A stretch of 64,000 bases of DNA from the NCBI GenBank assembly GCA_002964805.2, contig PUDQ02000001.1, forward strand, positions 8,766,001 to 8,830,000, in the 5' to 3' direction. This document shows positions 33,102 through 46,236 of the stretch, piece after piece. The notes under the pieces were generated by a model. It was not told where the DNA came from. It ran no database searches and was given only the letters and a program-made list of their open reading frames with translations. A program made the position numbers and the translations under genes. Every line of letters begins with the position of its first letter. The first letter of the stretch is position 1. Source of the DNA: Trametes villosa (Eukaryota; Basidiomycota; Agaricomycetes; Polyporales; Polyporaceae).

Positions 33102-34437
33102 ATGTCCAAACCGCAGCAGGGCCCGCCGAGCTTCTTCCCCACCTCAGCTCTCGTGCGTATGTGTGCATTCATGTCTCGCGTCTTGTCAAGCTCACACCGT
33201 GCCTGTGGTTAGGACCATGCCTTCGCGGGGCTGGGTGCAGGCGTCGTTGCCGTCATGTGTATGCACCCACTTGACCTCCTCAAGGTCAAGTTCCAGGTAG
33301 CGACCGACAAACCAAAAGGCGGCGTCGGGAGAGCCATTTGGTCGTCCTTGACGGAGATCCAGGCGCGGGATGGGTGGAAGGGTCTCTACAGAGGAGTTAG
33401 CGCAAACATCGCCGGGAATGCGTCCAGTTGGGGGCTCTACTTCCTCTTGTGAGTTGCCCCACACATTACCGGCGTAATGACGCTCATTCCGGCGAAATGC
33501 ATGCAGTTACCACATGCTCAAGCAGCGTGCGTCCGGCGGTGACCCCGACTACAAGCTCTCCCCCGGATCGTACCTCCTATGTTCTGCCCAAGCGAGTTCG
33601 CATGTCCCTCACAACTATCTCGGTTGGATGTGCTGACCCCTACCCACGCGCAGGTGCCGTAACCGCGATCATGACAAACCCTATATGGGTGGTCAAGGTC
33701 CGCATGTTCACGACACAGCCAAATGACCCAACCGCATACAGGAGTCTTTGGCGTGAGTAAACAACGTGCAAGCTTGCAGAATGTAATTGACCGAGCACCG
33801 ATACAGACGGCCTGTCGTCGACCTATCGCAACGAAGGGCTGGCCGGGTTATACCGCGGGACGTCTCTAGCGCTGGTGGGCGTGAGCAATGGCGCGATACA
33901 GTTCATGATGTATGAGGAGATGAAGCGGTGGGGCTTCGAGCGCAAGAAGCGGCAGTTTGCAAAAGCCGGCAAGGAGTACACGCCTGCTGATGACAAGCTT
34001 GTGCGTCTTTACTCCAGACTGCTCTTCATCTATGGCTCACCCAAATTCCTGGCCAGTCGAACACCTACTACACCATCATGTCCGGCGCGGCCAAACTCAT
34101 GGCCCTTGCGTCCACGTACCCTTACCAGGTAGTCCGGTCCCGAATACAGGTGAACATTGCGTTCTCCGTTCCCTTCGCAGGCGTGCGCTGATCACTGGAC
34201 GACGTGTCGCATAGAACAACGCCACCGCACACCTATACCCCACAATCCCCTCGTGCATCAAGCGAACCTTCGCGGAGGAGGGCTTCCGCGGCTTCTACCG
34301 GGGGCTCGGCACGAACCTCGTGCGCGTGCTCCCCGGGACGTGCGTGACCTTCGTCGTGTACGAGAACCTGGCGTGGCTGTTGCGCACGACCGCCGCGCGC
34401 CGCGAGCAGCGGAGACGTCTCGAAGCCGAGTCCTAGC
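33102..34437 (+). CDS. FLX1: Mitochondrial carrier, FLX1-like (FAD/folate group, SLC25A32)
   Basis: Mitochondrial carriers have three repeats of two membrane helices with a PX[DE]XX[KR] signature; the FLX1 group moves FAD or folate across the inner membrane. Exon 1 (33102-33152, MSKPQQGPPSFFPTSAL) joins in phase 0 to exon 2 at 33213: DHAFAGLGAGVVAVMCMHPL, with signature PLDLLKVKF. Repeat 2 has TNPIWVVKVRMFTTQPND, the NPIW variant typical of this group. Repeat 3 has YPYQVVRSRIQ. Other marks are GLYRGVSANIAGNASSWGLY, GLYRGTSLALVGVSNGAIQF and GFYRGLGTNLVRVLPG. The stop is at 34435-34437 and total is about 330 residues. Seven exons are needed. The FLX1 assignment rests on the pattern of signatures, not on transport data. 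Confidence 0.85.
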
Positions 34438-35259
34438 CTGCGGTGGCGTTTCCGAAGCGCGCGGAGACACGACGGATGCGCGCGTGCGTACGTACGGCCG
34501 TGGTCCGGTGAGCCGAGTCTCTCCTAAGAGGGTTGCGCATGCAGTACGGCGGGCACGGCGGCGGCGCAAGGTTACGGCGCCAGTTTACGGAGCTCGACCT
34601 GGTGCGCACACGAGGCGAGGCAGATGGAGGACGATAGACTTGACAGTAGGCGTACCAGAAGCTGGGTCCCTCGGACTGTCGGCATAATGACCGGCGGCGA
34701 TGCTTAGATGACATGACACTCCCCCTAGCTATCAGTAGAGTATCCCCGTCACATGCGCGCACTAGCAGCTTGTGTACAGTAATTCGCCGAGTACTGGCGC
34801 GGAAATCACCACCCGTTACGAGAGCGGCTGGGCGCGAGGCGTGTGCGGCCAATGGGCGCGTGCCGACCTGTGGGCGCATGTGTGCAATGCGGTGGCGACT
34901 GTATGGCAGCGCGGTGCTGGAGGGCTGCGGATTGTGATCAGGAAGTGCCGCCTTGCGGCTCGTGGCGGGAATATCGAGGACGGGGCGCGCGGTGGCGCGA
35001 GAGGTGAACTGCTATCGATACATCTGTAACGCGAAGCCGGGCAGATCGTACTCTGATACAGCTCGTTTGTGAGAGCTACCAACTCATTGCTCCTATTCTG
35101 AGGCGGGTGCTGTGGGATTTGAGCGGTGTTTTGTTGACACAACCTACACCCATCGATGCACGCGGCTCCCCGCCCTCGCCGAGCAGGTCGGGCTGCAGGG
35201 CCACTTCGAATCGCCGGGGAGTACTATCGAGCCATCGGGCTTGAAAGTGGACTTGGGCC
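34438..35259. other. Convergent intergenic region
   Basis: These 822 bp between the carrier and TAD2 3' ends hold no gene I can support and no obvious repeat. Confidence 0.4.
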
Positions 35260-36144
<885 letters not shown>

Positions 36145-36504
36145 GGACGTGAATCTATCCGAACGCATTGCCAATCAGTACTCAGCACATAACCATGCTC
36201 ACATAGCAAGTCGACAGACATACTATCTGTTCTCTGAGGTCTTGAGCCTCTCTTGGCTCATCGTGAAAGCAGATCGTGTGCCTGAGTAAATGGAGGGCAC
36301 TGGATTGGACGGCAGTTTGGCGGTAGGTACACCTTCCATAAGGGGTCGGGCAGAATCATATGCCACCTTCGAATTAGCGCTCCCCGATCACTCCGGCTAC
36401 TTCGCGCTCGCGTCCCCGCGCCTCCCCGCGCGCGGGGTAGCCAACGCATCCCCGCACCCCTCTCCTCCATACCACTCTCACACCACGCGAATCCGGGGAA
36501 TAAC

Positions 36505-38611
36505 ATGGCTGGAAAGACGTTCACTGCTGAGGAGGTCGCGCTGGTGAGTACGCTAGCTCGTTCTCACTGGGCGAGATGACTGATGTGGAGTGATATTCTA
36601 GCACAATAAGGCGGGAGACCTGGTGAGTGCAGCGCAAATTCGCGGGGGTCCGGACTAACAGGTGGGGCAGTGGATTATCATTGACTCTAAAGTCTATGAT
36701 ATTTCGCGGTTTGTGAACCTCCACCCCGGCGGCGCCGGCGTGCTGCTCACCAAGAACATCGGTGCGTGCGCATGACAAACAATTAAAGGCGTACGGATAG
36801 TGTCTCAAGGGTCACTTAGCTGGCAAGGACGCGACGGAAGCATTCTTTGGGCTGCATCGTTTGGAGGTCTTGCAGAAGCCTCAGTATGCTCGCCTTCAAA
36901 TTGGCACCATTCAAGGCCAGAAGGAGGTCGTCAAGCCCCTAGCTGCAGGGGAACCCTCACAAGTTCCATACGCCGAGCCCGCTTGGCTCTCTCCCGGATT
37001 CCACAGCCCGTACTATAACGACGGCCACCGCAAATTCCAGAAGGCCGCCCGGAAATTCTTCGAAGAGGTCGTCTATCCCGACGCACTCAAACACGAAGAG
37101 GACGGCAAGCGGATATCGCAGGACGTCGTCGAGAAGCTATGGTGTGTCCCCATCCTGTCGCGTTCATCGCAGGGTAACAATCTCCCTGCACAGTGAATTG
37201 AACATTCCGGCTATGCGCATCGGCCCTGGAAAGCACCTCAAAGGGCGGACGCTGATGGGTGGCCTCGTTATCCCCGAGGAATTCGATCACTTCCACGAGG
37301 TCTGTTCGTCGTCGTACAACATCCATTCACGCATGCATGCTGAATGTCTGCTCCAGCTTATCCTTAACTTCGAGGTTGGCCGGCTCGGGACGCGTTCCTA
37401 TGTCGATGGCCTTCTCGCAGGAGAGGTGATCGGTCTGCCGCCTGTGCTCAACTACGGCTCGCCCGAGCTCCAGGCAAAGGTCGTACCCGAAGTTCTGGAC
37501 GGCAAGAAGTTCATCTGTCTGGCTATCAGCGAGGCGTTTGCTGGCAGCGATGTTGGCGGTCTGCAGACGTATGCTGAGCGCGACGGGGACGAGTGGGTTA
37601 TCACCGGGACCAAGAAGTACTTATCACGCATGCTTGGGAGTCTGACTCGGGAGCTGACTGATTGTCCGCCCTCGTATAGATGGATCACCAATGGCACGTT
37701 TGCGGACTATTTCACGGTTGCGGCCAGGACAGACGTGAGTACACTCCGCACCCGTTGCCGCCATCTTTCATACTGATCGCGTTTTTGCTCCCATATAGGA
37801 TTCGTACACCGTCATCCTCGTCCCCCGGCAAGACGCGATCTCGACCAAGGCCGTCAAGACCGCGTACTCGTCCACCGCGGGCACGTCGTACGTGACCTTC
37901 GACGGCGCGCGCGCACCCGTCGCGAACACGCTCGGCAAGGTCGGCCGCGGGATGCAGGTCGTGCTGAGCAACTTCAACCACGAGCGCTGGATGATCGTGT
38001 GCACGAGCCTCGCCGCGCAGCGGCGCGTCGTCGAGGAGTGCCTGAAGTGGACCGCGCAGCGCGTCGCGTTCGGCCGCCCGCTCAATGCACAGCCCGTCGT
38101 GCGCGCGCGCCTCGCGAGCATGATCGCGCGCGTCGAGGCCGGCCAGAACTGGCTCGAGTTCGTCACGCACCAGATGAACAACGTGAGTCGAGTCGCTGCA
38201 ATGAGGAGGTCTTGGGAGTACTAAGTGTGTCTATGCAGATGTCGTACGACGAGCAGTCAGACAAGATCGCGGGCACCATTGGGTTGCTCAAGCAGTACGT
38301 GGCTCATCTCTTCTGATGTCGCTCTCTGATCATCTCATTGTCTGCTAGGTATATCACTCGTACAGGCCGCGAAACCGCGGAGGATGCGACACTACTGTTC
38401 GGCGGCCGAGGTATCACCTCCACCGGCATGGGCAAACTCATCGAGAACGTAGGTGCCTCCCGCTGATCTCTGTAGAACTTACCACTCACCACGTCTACAG
38501 TACCACCGGACGTCACCCTACGATGCCATTCTGGGAGGCTCCGAAGACGTGCTCGGCGACTTGGGTGTGCGCCAGGCGATCAAGAAGATGCCCAAGAACG
38601 CTCGCCTGTAA
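36505..38611 (+). CDS. Cytochrome b5-acyl-CoA dehydrogenase fusion
   Basis: The N-terminal domain is a cytochrome b5: FTAEEVALHNKAGDL, WIIIDSKVYDISRFVNLHPG (heme-ligand HPGG) and ATEAFFGLHRLEVLQK (second His). The remainder is an FAD acyl-CoA dehydrogenase: KFICLAISEAFAGSDVGGLQ, WVITGTKKW joined to ITNGTFADYF, NFNHERWMIVCTSLAAQRR, VAFGRPLNAQPV, LLFGGRGITSTGMGKLIEN and YDAILGGSEDVLGDLGVRQ. This fungal architecture is thought to link fatty acyl-CoA oxidation to a b5 electron carrier. Exon 1 is 36505-36543; exon 2 is a 21 nt micro-exon, 36602-36622. The third exon can start at 36662 or 36671. The stop is at 38609-38611. It is divergent from TAD2 across 360 bp, a compact shared promoter. Confidence 0.9.
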
Positions 38612-38959
38612 CTCGTTCAACGGGCGCTGCTTGACTCGCACACATACCTCACATCTCGTGTAATACTAAGAGCTGTATAATAATTGACATGGGGGAGGAC
38701 CCACTACGAGAACAAGAGTCGTGTATACACATAAGCGGTACTACATACAAGATACAAGATCGTGCGGTACCGAAAGCAAGGCAACAAGAGAGCAAATCTA
38801 CGACGAAAACAAGGAATCCCACGACGAGGTTCACAATATGAACATAAGCATAACCCGAGGGTTGGGACTTAGATGCGGTTCCGTAAGCTATGGATGGGAG
38901 AGATGGGTATAGGAAGCTGTCTGGAGTGCTGTTTGAGCACTGCGCAGACCTTGGACCGC
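38612..38959. other. Convergent intergenic region
   Basis: These 348 bp between the acyl-CoA dehydrogenase and RAD16 3' ends hold no gene; the middle is A-rich. Confidence 0.4.
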
Positions 38960-41900
38960 TCACAACCTAAACAAGAAACCAAGCTGGAAGAAGGCAACAG
39001 TTGAGCATGTTACGGATGGAATTCGAATACAACAACACTCACGTCCTCGGGAGTTAGTCGACCCATCGCCTACGGGTACATGATATCAACAGTATGTCGA
39101 TGTGGAAAAAGACGTGACTACTTACGGAATCGTCGGCGGACAGGGTAGCGTCGACCATAGCACCCTTCTTCTCTTGCAGCTAATGATGATGAATGATCAG
39201 AACTTTGCTATCGAGACACCGGGCACGCGCGCATACCTGGATGATACGACTCTCAATACTGTCCTCCACAACGAGCTTGATCGCCTGTACGGGGCGATGC
39301 TGGCCGAGACGATGGATACGATCCATTGCCTCTGTGGTGCGTTTCAGTATGTCGGTAGCGGAGACCCAAGGTAAGGACTGACGGTATTCAACGGCGGGGT
39401 TCCACCAGCTATCCATCAAGTACACACGCGAAGCTTCCGTCAAGTTGAGCGCGACACCTCCGGCCTTCAAGCTGACGAGGAAGACCGTGACGTGGGTGTT
39501 GTTCACTAGATGCATACGTAAGTTGTAGATCCTCTGCCATGGCTAGATGAGAAGACGTACTGAAGTACTTGATGGTCGCATCGCGGGCCTGCGGGCTCAT
39601 CGTACCCTCCAGCCGACACACCACGAAGCCCGCCTTCTGCAACCGGAACGCGATCAGGTCGAGGAAGTTGACGAACTGGCTGAACACAATGCTCTTCGTG
39701 GTAGCGTCCTGCTGCCGGAGGTTTGTGAGCTCCTCCACCAACGCCTCGATCTTGGTCGACGAGCGCCACTTGTCGAGGTCAAGGCGGCCGAGGATGCCCT
39801 GGCGCACTTTCGTGGTCTCCTCGATCTCGAGAGCGGGAGCCTCGAGGTCAATGGTGAGAGCGACATGGCAGACGGGACAGGCAGGCTGTATTGCCATGTT
39901 AGACTATGGTTGACCGTGATCATGGAGCACGACGCACCGTCTGCTCTATGGCGGCTTCGAGGTACTGCTTGATGCACTCGCGGTCGAAGATGTGGCGGCA
40001 CTTCGCCTGAATGGCGTCTTCCGCAAACTCGTGGCAGAGACGGCAGACGGTGCCTTCACCTTCCTCCTCCTGGACGAACATGCCTGCGTTGTTCTTGCTG
40101 CGTAGCACCAGATCCGGATGACACGCCATTTGACGCATACGAGTAAGCCTACAAGACGTGGTCAGCGGGCGAAATAACCTGGAGAAACTACGGCTTACAA
40201 GCTGAAGATGTTAGAGTAGTCTACGAACAAGCGTTAACAAGGGGGCTAGGAAGGCAGACGAAGAATGACTAACTGTTGAGTACCGTGCCGTGGTCGACGT
40301 AGGTGTTGAATTGGCGCTTGGCATCCGAGAATAGGGACAGGTATAGCTCCTTCTCCTCGGGGCTGAAGTAGTCTCGCTTGATGACGACCGTCCGGGGAGG
40401 CAAACCCAGATCGTCCGCGCGTTGGACCTGAGGGCGGCGTCACTATAAGCCTGTGCGATACCAATTCTCAACGCACCTTCGTCCGCCGAAGCATCATCCT
40501 GTCTAGCAGGATCTTGAGCTTCTTGAACGCGATTTGGCCGGGGCCGACCATGCCATTCTTCTGGATGGGGGTGAGGATCTCGTTGTTCCAGAAGCATGTC
40601 TGGGGATGCAAGTTTAGTTCCGGGCTCGAATTCGAACGGCTCGATGTACGTACGTGCTTCATGGGGCTGTGTCCGCAATCTGAAAGCAGTAGCAGATCAG
40701 TACAACGAGATCTACTCCGACGTGAAACAGGACGCACCGTCGCAGGAGCGTTTGTCGCTGAACTTCCAATGCAATGACTTGCAGTCGCACATTTTGCCTG
40801 CGAGATGATGAGCCGGAAGCGGCGCAGGCATGGTATCACCAGGGACTCACAGAAGTAGTACGAGAAAGGGTCGCCTCCTAGGAAGCGGACGAGACTGTAC
40901 AGCTCACCCACACGATTCTGCAGCGGCGTCCCAGAGAGGCACCATCGATACTTCGCTTGAAGCTCGAACGCGGCCTTGGCGGTGTTTGTCGACCGTTCCT
41001 TGATGTTGTGCGCTTCGTCAAGCTAGAAGGATATCGTGTTAAGACATGGGCGACGCTGCAAGAAGACAAGGACTTACTATGACCCTGTTCCACTCGATTG
41101 CGTGAAGAGCGGACTTCTCCTTCACGATCTTGCCCTTGCGTTTGAAGCCGCTATGCTGCTTGCGGAAGCAGCTCTCCACGACAGCATACGAAGTGAGCAC
41201 GACGTCATACTTCTTCAACTCGCTGATACTGGACTCCCTCGATGCGCCGTGCCAGACGAGGGTCTTCAGTAGGTTGTCCGTGTGCAACTCGATTTCGTTC
41301 CTCCACTGCATGATAGCAACGGTCGGCCTATTCAAGGTGTGAGATGGTCACGAAGAAGCCCGAAGTGAACCAAAACGCACGCTATCACAAGGTTCGGCTT
41401 CGCGCCGTGGTCGGAGACCATGAGTGATATCATCTGGATGGTCTTGCCCATACTATTGTAGAGACCACGTCAGTACGCAGGCGGCGAGGAGGTCAACGGA
41501 TAGACGAACCCCATCTCATCCTGAAGTCGACGATGAGCAAACATTGAGACTCAGGGCACGAACAACTCACTGCAAGCATGCCACCGCGCCAGATTCCCTT
41601 CTCTTGCTCCTTCATCCAGTACAAACTTTCGAGCTGGAATGGCAACAGCCTGACTTTCAGGTTGGTCGGTTGGTCAGCCTTCTGTGGGACGACGACCTCG
41701 ATCTTCTTCTCCAAATCGCCCCAGACGTCTTTCAACTCGGAATGGTGTTTATGCAACGCGATGGTCGACTTCTCCGCCTGTATGCACGTCAATAATATGA
41801 TACATGGCAGCGCATAACTCAACTCACGTATGTGAGACGCCGTCCGAGCTCCTTACGCATTGCCGCCTCTTCTACGGCAGTTGCATTCCGGCGTAGTCTA

Positions 41901-42812
41901 GCTTGCTGCCGTTCCTCCTTCCGCAGCTTGCGTAGTTCCGTCAGGGTCATTGTCTTGCTTGATTTTGGCTTCGCGACCTGCTTGCCCTTGCCCTTCCCTT
42001 TACCCTTGGCAAGCGGTTCCTCTTCCGACTCTGACTCGGATGACGACGCGGCGTCGGACTCGGTCAACAACTCGATGACTTCGTCTCCCGCCTCAGCGAG
42101 GCGTCGTTCGGCAGCGGCGGCCCTCAACGCAGCTGCTTTGGTGGCAGGAGGTCGCGGCTTCGACGAGCCGGCACCAGCGCTGGTCAAGCCCGTGGCACGT
42201 TCCCGGTCTTCGCGTGCAGTCTGTAGAGACTGTCGGACGGCGTCATCAAGCATGACCTCCTCGTCTTCGTCGTCGAGCTCGTCTATGAGGTCGGATTCCA
42301 TACCGTCGCCGTCGGGGTCGAACTCAGAGCCGCTGTCATCGGACTCCAGCACTTCTTCCTCGGAGTTCGGGGCGTCTTCCTGCGGGATAGAGGCTTTGGA
42401 AGCACGCCCACCCCTGCGCGCGGTCTGACCAGACTGCGGTTTCTGTCAGGACCATGGCTACACGAGAACACAAAGCGGCTAAGTGCTGTCTGACCTTGGT
42501 GGACTTAGCCGGGGCTATCTCAACGTACACAGACCCCTGCGTGTTACGCCGCTTCAAGACTGGTGCTCCTTCCGGCTCTTCGTCTTCGCCATCGGTTGTG
42601 GCTTCACGCACTCGCTTCTTGCTTCCTCGGGTGTTTGACTTTGCGATCGGCTTCTTGTCAGGCTGGGTGAGCTCGTCCTCTTCCTCGTCGAGATTCGAGG
42701 TTTCAGGAGTGTCTCTGGCGGACGCTGAGGTACTGAATACCGGGGAAACCGCGGTGCTGGGTGTCGTAGACACAGACTGTGCAGTGCGTGCACGCTGCCG
42801 TGTGACTCGCAT
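38960..42812 (-). CDS. RAD16: Nucleotide-excision-repair SNF2 helicase Rad16
   Basis: Rad16, with Rad7 in yeast, performs global-genome repair of UV lesions and has an E3-ligase-type RING. From ATG 42812 (MRVTRQRARTAQS) the protein has an acidic, disordered N-terminus (LDDEDEEVMLDD, ESESEEEP), then the SNF2 motor. Motif I is spliced from GGMLADEMGMGKT; motif II reads VILDEAHNIK; motif III reads KYRWCLSGTPLQNRVGELYS. An insert with paired cysteines, CKMCDC...SCDGC..PMKHTCFWNNE, is typical of Rad16. The RING lies between motor lobes: CRLCHEF, KCRHIFDRECIKQYL and PACPVCHVAL. The second lobe has SIVFSQFVNFLDL, FLVSLKAGGVALNLTEAS and DRIHRLGQHRPVQ. The protein ends SAMGRLTPEDLGFLFRL, the Rad16 tail. 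About ten short introns interrupt it. Confidence 0.93.
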
Positions 42813-43147
42813 GGCGATGGGCGGCAAGCAGGGAGTGGTGGTGGACGGGGGAAAAGATGTTGTTGGGGCGTGGTTAAGTCCGCGCCGGCGACGCGGGCGA
42901 CGCGACAAGACGCGCCTGAACCTTATTTATGGTCGCGTCTTGCAAAGCGCCGGCCAGTTTTCGCGGAACCGCCCGTGTCACGTTACCCCGCACACCGGCG
43001 CACAGCCTTTTGACTCGTTCGGGTCGTGACAAAAAAGTCAAGAGTTGCTCAATTCGGCCAGGTTGACGGCAAACGGTAAGACATTCAATATACAGCGTCG
43101 AACAACCTCACACGACGGCGATAGTATTCCTGGGATGCGACCGATCT
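42813..43147. other. Intergenic region
   Basis: These 335 bp carry the RAD16 promoter and the 3' flank of the SDR-glycosyltransferase gene. A CATAAATA-like element on the minus strand near 42922 may be the RAD16 TATA box. Nothing else is seen. Confidence 0.4.
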
Positions 43148-46100
43148 CTACACGCGAACGAGTGTAATCAACAACCCGAAGATGACGACTGTCAGTGCTA
43201 GTCTGACCCGGTTGTTCCTCATCTCCTCCTCCTTCGGGCCATCACCCCACCTACCACAGAACCAGTCAAACCTCTTCAGCAGCATGTCGTACTCACCACG
43301 TTCCAGGATCCCGACAACTCTCCCCCATTCCGAGAACACGCGCAGGACGGCTCCCTCCGCGATGGCGATCAACCACCAAATTCCCGTCACCGTGGTCTTC
43401 ATCCCTCGCACCCGCTCGGGATGCAGCACGATGTGACGGAAGAGGTCGTGTGCGACGGCTGTGACAGCCACCGATGCTGCCAACGCGAACGCCAACCACG
43501 CAACACGAAGCCCGAGCAACGCGTCGAAAAGCGCCGTACCGCAACCGGCGACGAGAAGCGTCCCGCATAGGAGCAGGCATTCAGCCGCGTTGGGCGAATA
43601 GTCACGGTAGGAATGCTCGGGGTAGAGCCTGATGAGCCCGCCGTCCCCCTTCGACCACATATAGAACCGCCAGTAGGACCGGCGCCCTCCATTCCACCAC
43701 GGGTGCGTGACCTTGACCGCCGGAGCTGCCCAGAACGCCTCGCCTCCGTGTCCGAGGGAGTATCGCCTCTTCTTACGGCAGTAGTCGATGTCTTCTCCGC
43801 CGCCGGTCTTCGGAAATTGCAAATCGTACCGGACATCGTCTGAGACGTTTCGGCGAGCGATGAGGTTTGCCGTTACGCCCCACGGTACGTCCTCCTTGAT
43901 CTTCTCGGCAATGTCCCAGAAGAACGTCACACCCGCCAGGTGCACTGCTGTGGTGAAAATGGAGTCCGCGAGGGGGAAATGAGCGTTCCCAACGAATCCT
44001 GCAGCTTTCGGATGCACCCGAATGGCTTTCTCAGCCTCGCGGAGGATGTTCTCATCGGGGACTACGTCGTCGTCCAGGAAAAGTACCCACTCAGCAGCCG
44101 ACTCCTGAAGGCCCCTGTTGCGAGATGCAGAGGCTCCAAGATTCTTCGCGTTGACCCTGATGCGGACGTCCGGCCGGTGCCCGTACTTGTGCAGCAGGTC
44201 TCCGATTCGAGGCGAGCAGGGGTCGTCGATAATGATGATGAACATTATGGTAGCTGTGGGAGATTGTGGAAGGGCGAGGAATATGTCGAGGTGGTGCATG
44301 TCGACCCTGTAGCAAGGCACAACGACGTCTAGAGCGAGCTTCCGTTCGACCTTGGGCGCGCGCGGCCGGAGCCAGTCCTCTACGGCTCTCGTCGCGTCGT
44401 CCAGCGGTTGTATCGTCCAGCCCGCGGCATGCACCTTCTCGTATCGAGCCGAGCCACTACCTCCGAGTTTATTTTGAATGCGCGCCGGGATCATACGCGA
44501 GCATCCCCACCGGCGGTAGAGTTGGAAAAGGAATGGGTCGCCATCCTGGTTCGTGAAGCTGTCCGGTATAACCTGCCCGCCGAAGGCGTCCATGTGGGTG
44601 CGGTGGATAGCGGGGAAAGTGGGCATGCCGGGGAAGGAGGTATCGGTGAAAGCGACGCACCCAATTCCGTGCGGTACGTTCTCTGCTTTGCTCAGCTCGC
44701 CGAATATGTGGTGGATCGTGGACATCCAGTTCGCGTCCTGTAGGACGACGTCGTCTCCCATGAGGATGTAATAGTCGCATGTGTCGCGGTAGGCCCTCTC
44801 AGCGCAGTCACGCCAGAGGGCGCAGACGTGGCCTCGCGGGCGGGCGCACCTCAAAGCTATGAGGTCCCGGAAGCCCTCCTCGCGAAGGACGGGCTCGACG
44901 AGGTTGCCGCCGTGCGGCGTCCACAGGAACTCGTCGTCCTCGTCGATCGCGATATAGAGCTTCACCGCGTAGCGCTCTCCAAGCCGGTTCACGTCGTCGG
45001 CCGTGGTCCGAGCCAAAGACTCCGCGAAAGCCCGCAAGTTGATCAAACAGTCTCCAGGCGAGCTCGACCCGCGCGACGTTATCGGAAGGAGGACGGCAAA
45101 GGTGATCGCGTCTGTGTGAAGATCTACCATCTCGCTCGTCTGGCAGAGGCGGAGGAACTGCTGTCGCCCCCCTTCGTCCATCGTGGAGAGCATCTGCACC
45201 ATCTGCGAGCGGATCCACTCGCCTGTGATGCGCATCCCCTCCTCGAGCGAGATCTCCGGTGTCCAGTGGAGAGCCCAGCGGACGAACGCGTTGTTCGAGT
45301 TTCGAGACCCTACGCCCACCGGCCTGTCAGTCTTGTACGCGAACGTCACGTCCTTGGGGTCGACAGCGGCGGTAGTGAGAGCCTTGTCGGCAAGCTGCTG
45401 GATGGAGACAGCCTGATCCGAGCCTGCGTTGACGGGCTCGCCGCAGTCTGACTCCAGGAGGCGGAGCACCGCATCGACGGCGTCCTCGATGAAGCAGAAG
45501 CTCCGCCTCTGTCGACCGTCTCCCCAGATCTCGAAGATAGCGGGCGCGTCTCCGGACAGTTGTGACGCGATCGCCTTGCGGAGGAACGCGGCCGGGACCT
45601 TCTCGCGCCCACCGTACTAGGACCCGAGCGGTCCGAATACGTTGTGGAAGCGGGCGATCCTGACCTCCAGATGGGAACGATGTTGTTCCAGGACGAGCTC
45701 GCTAGCGAGCTTCTCCAGGCCGTAGAGCCCCTGAGGGCGCGGAGGGGGGTTCTTCCACACGTCAGACTCCGCCAGGGAGACGTCTGTACCCGGAGCCTGC
45801 AGAGACTCCGGGTAGACGCAGGCGGAGGACGCGTAGAAGAACCCCCGGACGCCCGCTGCGACGCAGGCGTCGACGAGGTTGACGGTCATGAGGTGGTTCT
45901 CGCGGTAGATGATGAAGTCGTTCGCGGCGTGGATCGTTCCCATCCCGCCCATCGTCGCGGCGAAATGGAGGACGTAATCCACGCCCTGGACGACCCGGGC
46001 GGCGAAGGCGGGGTCGCAAAGGTTGCCGACGACTACCTCGCCGACCTCGGGTGCATCGAAAGGAGGTTTATGGACGATGTCCGCCACTCGAAGGCGATAG

Positions 46101-46236
46101 CCGAGGCTAGAGAGCTTCCGGGCAACGTGGCCTCCCTACGCTGGGTCAGAGTGTGTGCTCGGGGCTGCGGGTCATGGGCACTCACAATGAAGCCGTGGCC
46201 CCCGGTAATAAGGACGAGATTTTTTTTGTCTAGCAT
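43148..46236 (-). CDS. SDR sugar epimerase fused to two GT-A glycosyltransferase modules and membrane segments (in-frame TAG)
   Basis: Exon 1 (46186-46236) ends LVLITGGHGFI and a 50 nt intron (46136-46185) joins GGHVARKLSSLGYRLRVAD, giving the TGGxGFIG Rossmann motif. The SDR matches GDP-mannose 3,5-epimerase: HFAATMGGMGTIHAANDF, FFYASSACVYPE and YGLEK (catalytic Ser, Cys, Tyr-x3-Lys), then REKVPAAFLRKA and EIWGDGRQRRSFCFIEDAV, ending near residue 330. A GT-A-like module (360-600) has YYILMGDDVVLQD. A GT2-like module (618-850) has VVVPCYRV, NLGASASRNRGLQ, FLDDDVVPDE and GGGEDIDYCR. Three or four hydrophobic segments follow (about 869-915, 934-950, 995-1010). Codon 190 (45617-45619) is TAG, where GME relatives keep Trp before a GGREK motif. 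With read-through the protein has 1012 residues. A broken gene, sequence error or recoding are all possible. Neighbour: an MT-GT8 gene, divergent. Confidence 0.75.
45617..45619 (-). other. In-frame TAG codon inside the SDR domain
   Basis: The frame reads HNVFGPLGS, TAG, YGGREKVPAAF. The codon replaces a position that is Trp in GDP-mannose epimerases (GPFGTW-type), so TGG to TAG is one transition. A 24 nt GT...AG segment (45617-45640) would remove it in frame, but that is far below usual intron size and would delete the conserved Gly-Pro motif. Confidence 0.85.
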
